The translations under genes and the position numbers were made by a program. A model generated the notes under the pieces. It saw only the letters and a program-made list of their open reading frames with translations. It was not told the origin of the DNA and ran no database searches. Shown one piece after another: positions 60,952 through 64,000 of a stretch of 64,000 nt of DNA. The first letter of the stretch is position 1. Each line of letters begins with the position of its first letter. The stretch is from Kutzneria chonburiensis (GTDB lineage: Bacteria > Actinomycetota > Actinomycetes > Mycobacteriales > Pseudonocardiaceae): assembly GCF_028622115.1 (NCBI RefSeq), contig NZ_CP097263.1:10179501-10243500 (forward strand), written 5' to 3'.

Positions 60952-62319
60952 GTGAACGACGAGCCGATGGCGCTGTTCCATGAGGTGGCGGCGACGGTGC
61001 CGGCGTACCGGAAGTTCCTGGCCGAGCGCGGCGTGGATCCGGCGGCGGTGACCGAATTCGCCCGACTGCCGATGCTGGACAAGAATTCCTATCATCGGAA
61101 GTATCCGCTGCCGGAAATGTGCCGGCACGGCCGCCTGGACGGCTGCGACATGGTGGCGGTGTCCTCGGGCTCCAGCGGCGAGCCGACGATCTGGCCCCGG
61201 TCGGCCCAGGACGAGCAGCACATCACCGACCGGTTCGAGCAGATCTTCCGGGACGGCTTCGACGCCTCCCACAAGTCCACCCTGGCGGTGATCTGTTTTC
61301 CGCTCGGCACCTGGGTCGGCGGGCTGTTCACGCTGGCCTGCGTACGGCATCTGGCGGCCCGGGGCTACCGCATCACCTGTGTCGCCCCGGGCAACAACAA
61401 GGCGGAGATCCTCCGGGTCATCCCGGAGCTGGCCGGGTACTTCGACCAGACGGTGCTGCTGGGCTACCCGCCCTTCGTCAAGGACGTGATCGACTCCGGC
61501 GAACACTGGGATCGCCACAGCATCAAGCTGGTGCTGGCCGGCGAGGTGTTCAGCGAGGAGTGGCGGGACCTCGTCTCGCAGCGGGCCAGCATCGAGGACC
61601 CGATCAACCACGTGGCCTCGCTGTACGGCACGGCCGACGCGGGCGTGCTGGGCAACGAGACGGCGCTGTCGGTGAGCATCCGGCGGTTTCTGGCCGGCCG
61701 CCCGGACCTGGCCCGGGAGCTGTTCGGCGACTCGAGGCTGCCGACGCTCGTCCAGTACGACCCCAAGAGCCGGTATTTCGAGACGCACGAAGGAACGCTG
61801 CTGTTCAGCGGGGACAACGGAATCCCGCTGATCCGGTACCACATCGCCGACGAGGGCGGCATCGTCGCCCACGACGCGATGCTGGAATTCTGCCGGGCCA
61901 ACGGCTTCCAGCCGCCCCAAGGCGACGACCTGCCGTTCGTCTTCGTGTTCGGGCGTTCCCTGTTCACGGTGTCGTTCTTCGGCGCCAACGTGTACCCGGA
62001 GAACGTCACGGTCGGCCTCGAGCAGCCGGGCATCAGCGACTTCGTCACCGGCAAGTTCGTGCTGGAGGCGGTGGAGGACGACAACCGGGACCGCCGGCTC
62101 AGGATCACGGTCGAACTGGCCAAGGACAAGACCGGCGATCCACAAGCAGTAGCCACCGCGATCCGAGACCAGCTACGAAGGCTGAACAGCGAGTTCGCGC
62201 ACTATGTGCCCACGGAGCGGCAGCTGCCCGAGGTGGAGCTGCGGCCGGCCGGCGACCCCGAGTACTTCCCGGTCGGCGTGAAGCACCGCTACACGCGCTC
62301 AGGCGTGCAGCGGCTGTGA
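60952..62319 (+). CDS. PaaK-like (phenylacetate-CoA ligase family) adenylate-forming enzyme
   Basis: 455 residues. AVSSGSSGEPTIWPRS is the P-loop of the family, ASLYGTADAGVLGNET the YGxTE-like A5 region, and FSGDNGIPLIRYHIADEGG the A7 motif. SFFGANVYPENV begins the C-terminal domain. It activates a carboxylic acid with ATP and likely transfers it to CoA. GTG 60952, with ATG 60967 as alternative. It stands alone, and its end overlaps the TetR gene by 21 bases. Confidence 0.85.
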   Translation: MNDEPMALFHEVAATVPAYRKFLAERGVDPAAVTEFARLPMLDKNSYHRKYPLPEMCRHGRLDGCDMVAVSSGSSGEPTIWPRSAQDEQHITDRFEQIFRDGFDASHKSTLAVICFPLGTWVGGLFTLACVRHLAARGYRITCVAPGNNKAEILRVIPELAGYFDQTVLLGYPPFVKDVIDSGEHWDRHSIKLVLAGEVFSEEWRDLVSQRASIEDPINHVASLYGTADAGVLGNETALSVSIRRFLAGRPDLARELFGDSRLPTLVQYDPKSRYFETHEGTLLFSGDNGIPLIRYHIADEGGIVAHDAMLEFCRANGFQPPQGDDLPFVFVFGRSLFTVSFFGANVYPENVTVGLEQPGISDFVTGKFVLEAVEDDNRDRRLRITVELAKDKTGDPQAVATAIRDQLRRLNSEFAHYVPTERQLPEVELRPAGDPEYFPVGVKHRYTRSGVQRL

Positions 62320-63534
62320 CGCCGAGGCCAGGATGAGGTCCAGCCCGAACCGGAACCGGGTCTCGTACTCGTCGTCGGCCAGGTGCGGCAGCACCAGCGC
62401 CAGCGACGGGAAACGCCCGGTTCCGGCGACCTGGTCGGCCAGCGCGCCCGGGGTGCCCTGCTCCTCCTGCACCAGCCCCAACGTGAAGTAGATGATGGTC
62501 CAACAGGTCCACGCCGCCGCCGGCGCGGGCAGGCCGCCGTCCAGCAGCGCGGCGACCAAGGTGTCGGCGGCGGCCAGGGTGGCCGGTTCGGCGCCGAAAG
62601 TGCTGGCCACCAGCCGTCCGCCGTCACGGTGCGAGAGCAGGGCCCGGCGGTAGCGGTGCGCGAGCGCGCTGACCCGTTCCCGCCAGTCCTCGGGCAGCCC
62701 GTCCAGGTCGATCTCGGCCAGCACCGCGTCGGCCATCAGATCGTGCAGCCGGGCCTTGGTCTTCACGTGCCAGGACACGGTGTTCAGCCGCACGCCGATC
62801 CGCGCGGCCACCGCCCGCAGTGTCACGGCGTCGAAACCGGACTCGTCCAGCAGCTCCAGCGCGGTCCGCACGATCACGTCCAGCTGCGACGGGGATTGCA
62901 TGCCCCGCAACGGCGGCCGCGAGCCGGCCCGGCGCATCCGGTCCAAGGCAAGCGAATCACGGTCCCGCTGCACCGGCGCGGGCAGCGCACTGGGCCGGTC
63001 CCGCGCGACCCGCAGGCCGTCCAACAGGAAACCGACAGCCCGCTGGTGCAAATCGCCCGCCGCCTGCACGGACAGCGCCAGCGGCATCAGGTCGGACGGC
63101 TCGAAGTCGGCCCGCAGCTGCCCGGCCTCCTTGGCCCGCCGGACCAGCACCGCGACGTGCTCGCCGATGCGGCGCCGGCCGGCCTCGACCAGATCGACCA
63201 GCCCGGTGGGGGCACAGCCGAGAATCTCCGTGTACGAGCCGGTGAGCAGCTCGTGCCAGCCCTTGTCGGCGGCGATGTCGACGGCCATGCGCTCCAGGAA
63301 GGCCGCGACCCCGGTCCACGGCTCGGCCGCCGCGGCGGCCAGCCGGGCCAGCTCCTCGGCCTCCGCGACCCGCGTCGCATACACCCCGTGCACCAGGTCG
63401 TCCTTGCTCGCGAACCACCGGTACACCGTGGCCACGCCGACGTCGGCCTGCTTGGCGACGTCGGCGAGGGTGGCCGACAGGCCCTGCGTCGCGAACACCT
63501 CGGCCGCGGCGTCCAGGATGCGGGTATCGCGCAT
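62299..63534 (-). CDS. tandem TetR-TetR fusion regulator
   Basis: 411 residues, twice normal TetR length. Unit one has HTH ILDAAAEVFATQGLSATLADV and GVATVYRWFASKDDLV, then a ligand domain to ~175. After a charged linker, unit two begins near Met212 with IVRTALELLDESGFDAVTLRAV and RLNTVSWHVKTKARLHDLM, followed by a TetR_C-type domain (HRYRRALLSHRDGG). Both HTH motifs look intact, so one chain could bind two half-sites. An erased stop by base-call error is the alternative. ATG 63534 is preferred to 63561. Confidence 0.85.
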   Translation of the reverse strand: MRDTRILDAAAEVFATQGLSATLADVAKQADVGVATVYRWFASKDDLVHGVYATRVAEAEELARLAAAAAEPWTGVAAFLERMAVDIAADKGWHELLTGSYTEILGCAPTGLVDLVEAGRRRIGEHVAVLVRRAKEAGQLRADFEPSDLMPLALSVQAAGDLHQRAVGFLLDGLRVARDRPSALPAPVQRDRDSLALDRMRRAGSRPPLRGMQSPSQLDVIVRTALELLDESGFDAVTLRAVAARIGVRLNTVSWHVKTKARLHDLMADAVLAEIDLDGLPEDWRERVSALAHRYRRALLSHRDGGRLVASTFGAEPATLAAADTLVAALLDGGLPAPAAAWTCWTIIYFTLGLVQEEQGTPGALADQVAGTGRFPSLALVLPHLADDEYETRFRFGLDLILASASQPLHA

Positions 63535-63588
63535 GGGCCCAGCGTACCGCAGGTTGGTCACTCCACAGTGGACAACTACTGGGGACAG

Positions 63589-64000
63589 CTACGCGCCGGC
63601 GGCCCGGCGGCGGTGTCCCTCCGCGTACGCCTGCTTGCGATACGCCAGCACGGGGTCGTCGGACAGCTCGATGCCGTCGGTCAACCGGGTCGGGTCGAAC
63701 ACCGAACGGTCCCAGAACTCCTGGTCCGCCACCGGTTTCACGATCTCCAGCGTGCCGGCGTCGATCTCCGGCCGGTCGGCCGGCCAGGCCTGCGTGGGAT
63801 CGTTGGTCGGGTCCTCGGGGCCGGCGAACTGCACGCGTAGGCTGAACGTCACCGGAAGTCGGTCCTCCAGCTCGTCCAACAGGTGCCCCGGCGGCCACTC
63901 GGCGGTGTCCTCGGCCGTCAGGTGGCGCAGCGAAGCCGGTTCCCAGCGGTACCGGACGAATCGGCGCACGCCGTCCGGGCCGACCCACACGAACGCGTGC
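63589..64000 (-). CDS. catalase-family protein, C-terminal part
   Basis: Open to the window edge, so the N-terminus is missing. RRFVRYRWEP, DPTQAWPADRPEIDAGTLEI and FDPTRLTDGIELSDDPVLAYR are the C-terminal landmarks of the small catalase-like (SrpA-type) family of haem peroxidases. The haem Tyr motif itself is within the ending FDPTRLTDGI region, where typical catalases continue to a Tyr; here the residue after the motif is not Tyr. Function as periplasmic or stress peroxidase is inferred. Confidence 0.75.
   Translation of the reverse strand, partial: HAFVWVGPDGVRRFVRYRWEPASLRHLTAEDTAEWPPGHLLDELEDRLPVTFSLRVQFAGPEDPTNDPTQAWPADRPEIDAGTLEIVKPVADQEFWDRSVFDPTRLTDGIELSDDPVLAYRKQAYAEGHRRRAAGA

Noticed and set aside
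1-64000. tRNA, rRNA, phage or transposase genes
   Set aside because: No cloverleaf, rRNA segment, integrase or transposase motif was seen by reading; small RNAs cannot be excluded without a covariance search.

Overview
The DNA has high GC with strong GC preference at third codon positions. GTG starts, 1-4 base stop/start overlaps, mycothiol-type enzymes, DUF5753/DUF6879/DUF6292/DUF3040 proteins and a SARP regulator all point to a filamentous actinomycete, most likely Pseudonocardiaceae (a Kutzneria/Amycolatopsis-like genome). This is inferred from gene content; no rRNA or tRNA gene was seen.

Layout. 1-6.6 kb: a SARP regulator cut by the window edge, a small secreted protein, and a response regulator/histidine kinase/GT39 glycosyltransferase operon divergent from a Gly-rich membrane-anchored protein, with a CACAG repeat cluster between them. 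6.6-12.4 kb: a Tat-exported DyP-like protein, an FGGY kinase, GtrA and a secreted alginate-lyase-like enzyme preceded by a DasR-like site. Two tandem hairpin arrays lie between convergent genes. 12.4-20.3 kb: small enzymes and signalling proteins (methyltransferase, DUF4037, DUF2157, MEDS and anti-sigma ATPases, mycothiol-dependent-type enzyme, AraC). 20.3-34.6 kb: a glycan-utilisation locus with a sugar-acid dehydratase, GH27 and GH36 alpha-galactosidases, GH95 alpha-L-fucosidase, acetyl-xylan-esterase-type esterase, sugar ABC binding protein plus two permeases, FCD-GntR regulator and aldehyde dehydrogenase. 34.6-39.8 kb: trpC, TetR, an M20 peptidase/diaminopropionate-ammonia-lyase pair divergent from LysR, and a Sua5-type protein. 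39.8-43.3 kb: glycosyltransferase-TetR-AraC-P450. 43.3-46 kb: an XRE/DUF6879 regulatory island around long inverted repeats. 46.3-50 kb: ArsR, HxlR, SRPBCC and a luciferase-like monooxygenase. 50.1-58 kb: a ROK regulator and a tight operon of DszA-type monooxygenase, SsuABC-like transporter and TauD dioxygenase, followed by a KstD-like flavoprotein. 58.2-64 kb: DUF222-HNH nuclease, GNAT, PaaK-like ligase, a protein built of two TetR units, and a partial catalase.

How genes work together. The glycan locus would cut alpha-fucosyl, alpha-galactosyl and acetyl groups from plant-type oligosaccharides and import the products. The dehydratase and aldehyde dehydrogenase would feed sugar acids into central metabolism, with the GntR protein acting at a candidate operator before the first gene. 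The 51.3-56.1 kb operon looks like sulfonate or other organosulfur scavenging.

Quality note. Four genes (GH95, GH36, trpC, ArsR-DUF5937) carry six apparent single-base losses, all at homopolymer runs. Because trpC is affected, base-calling error is the most economical reading, so these genes are annotated as whole.
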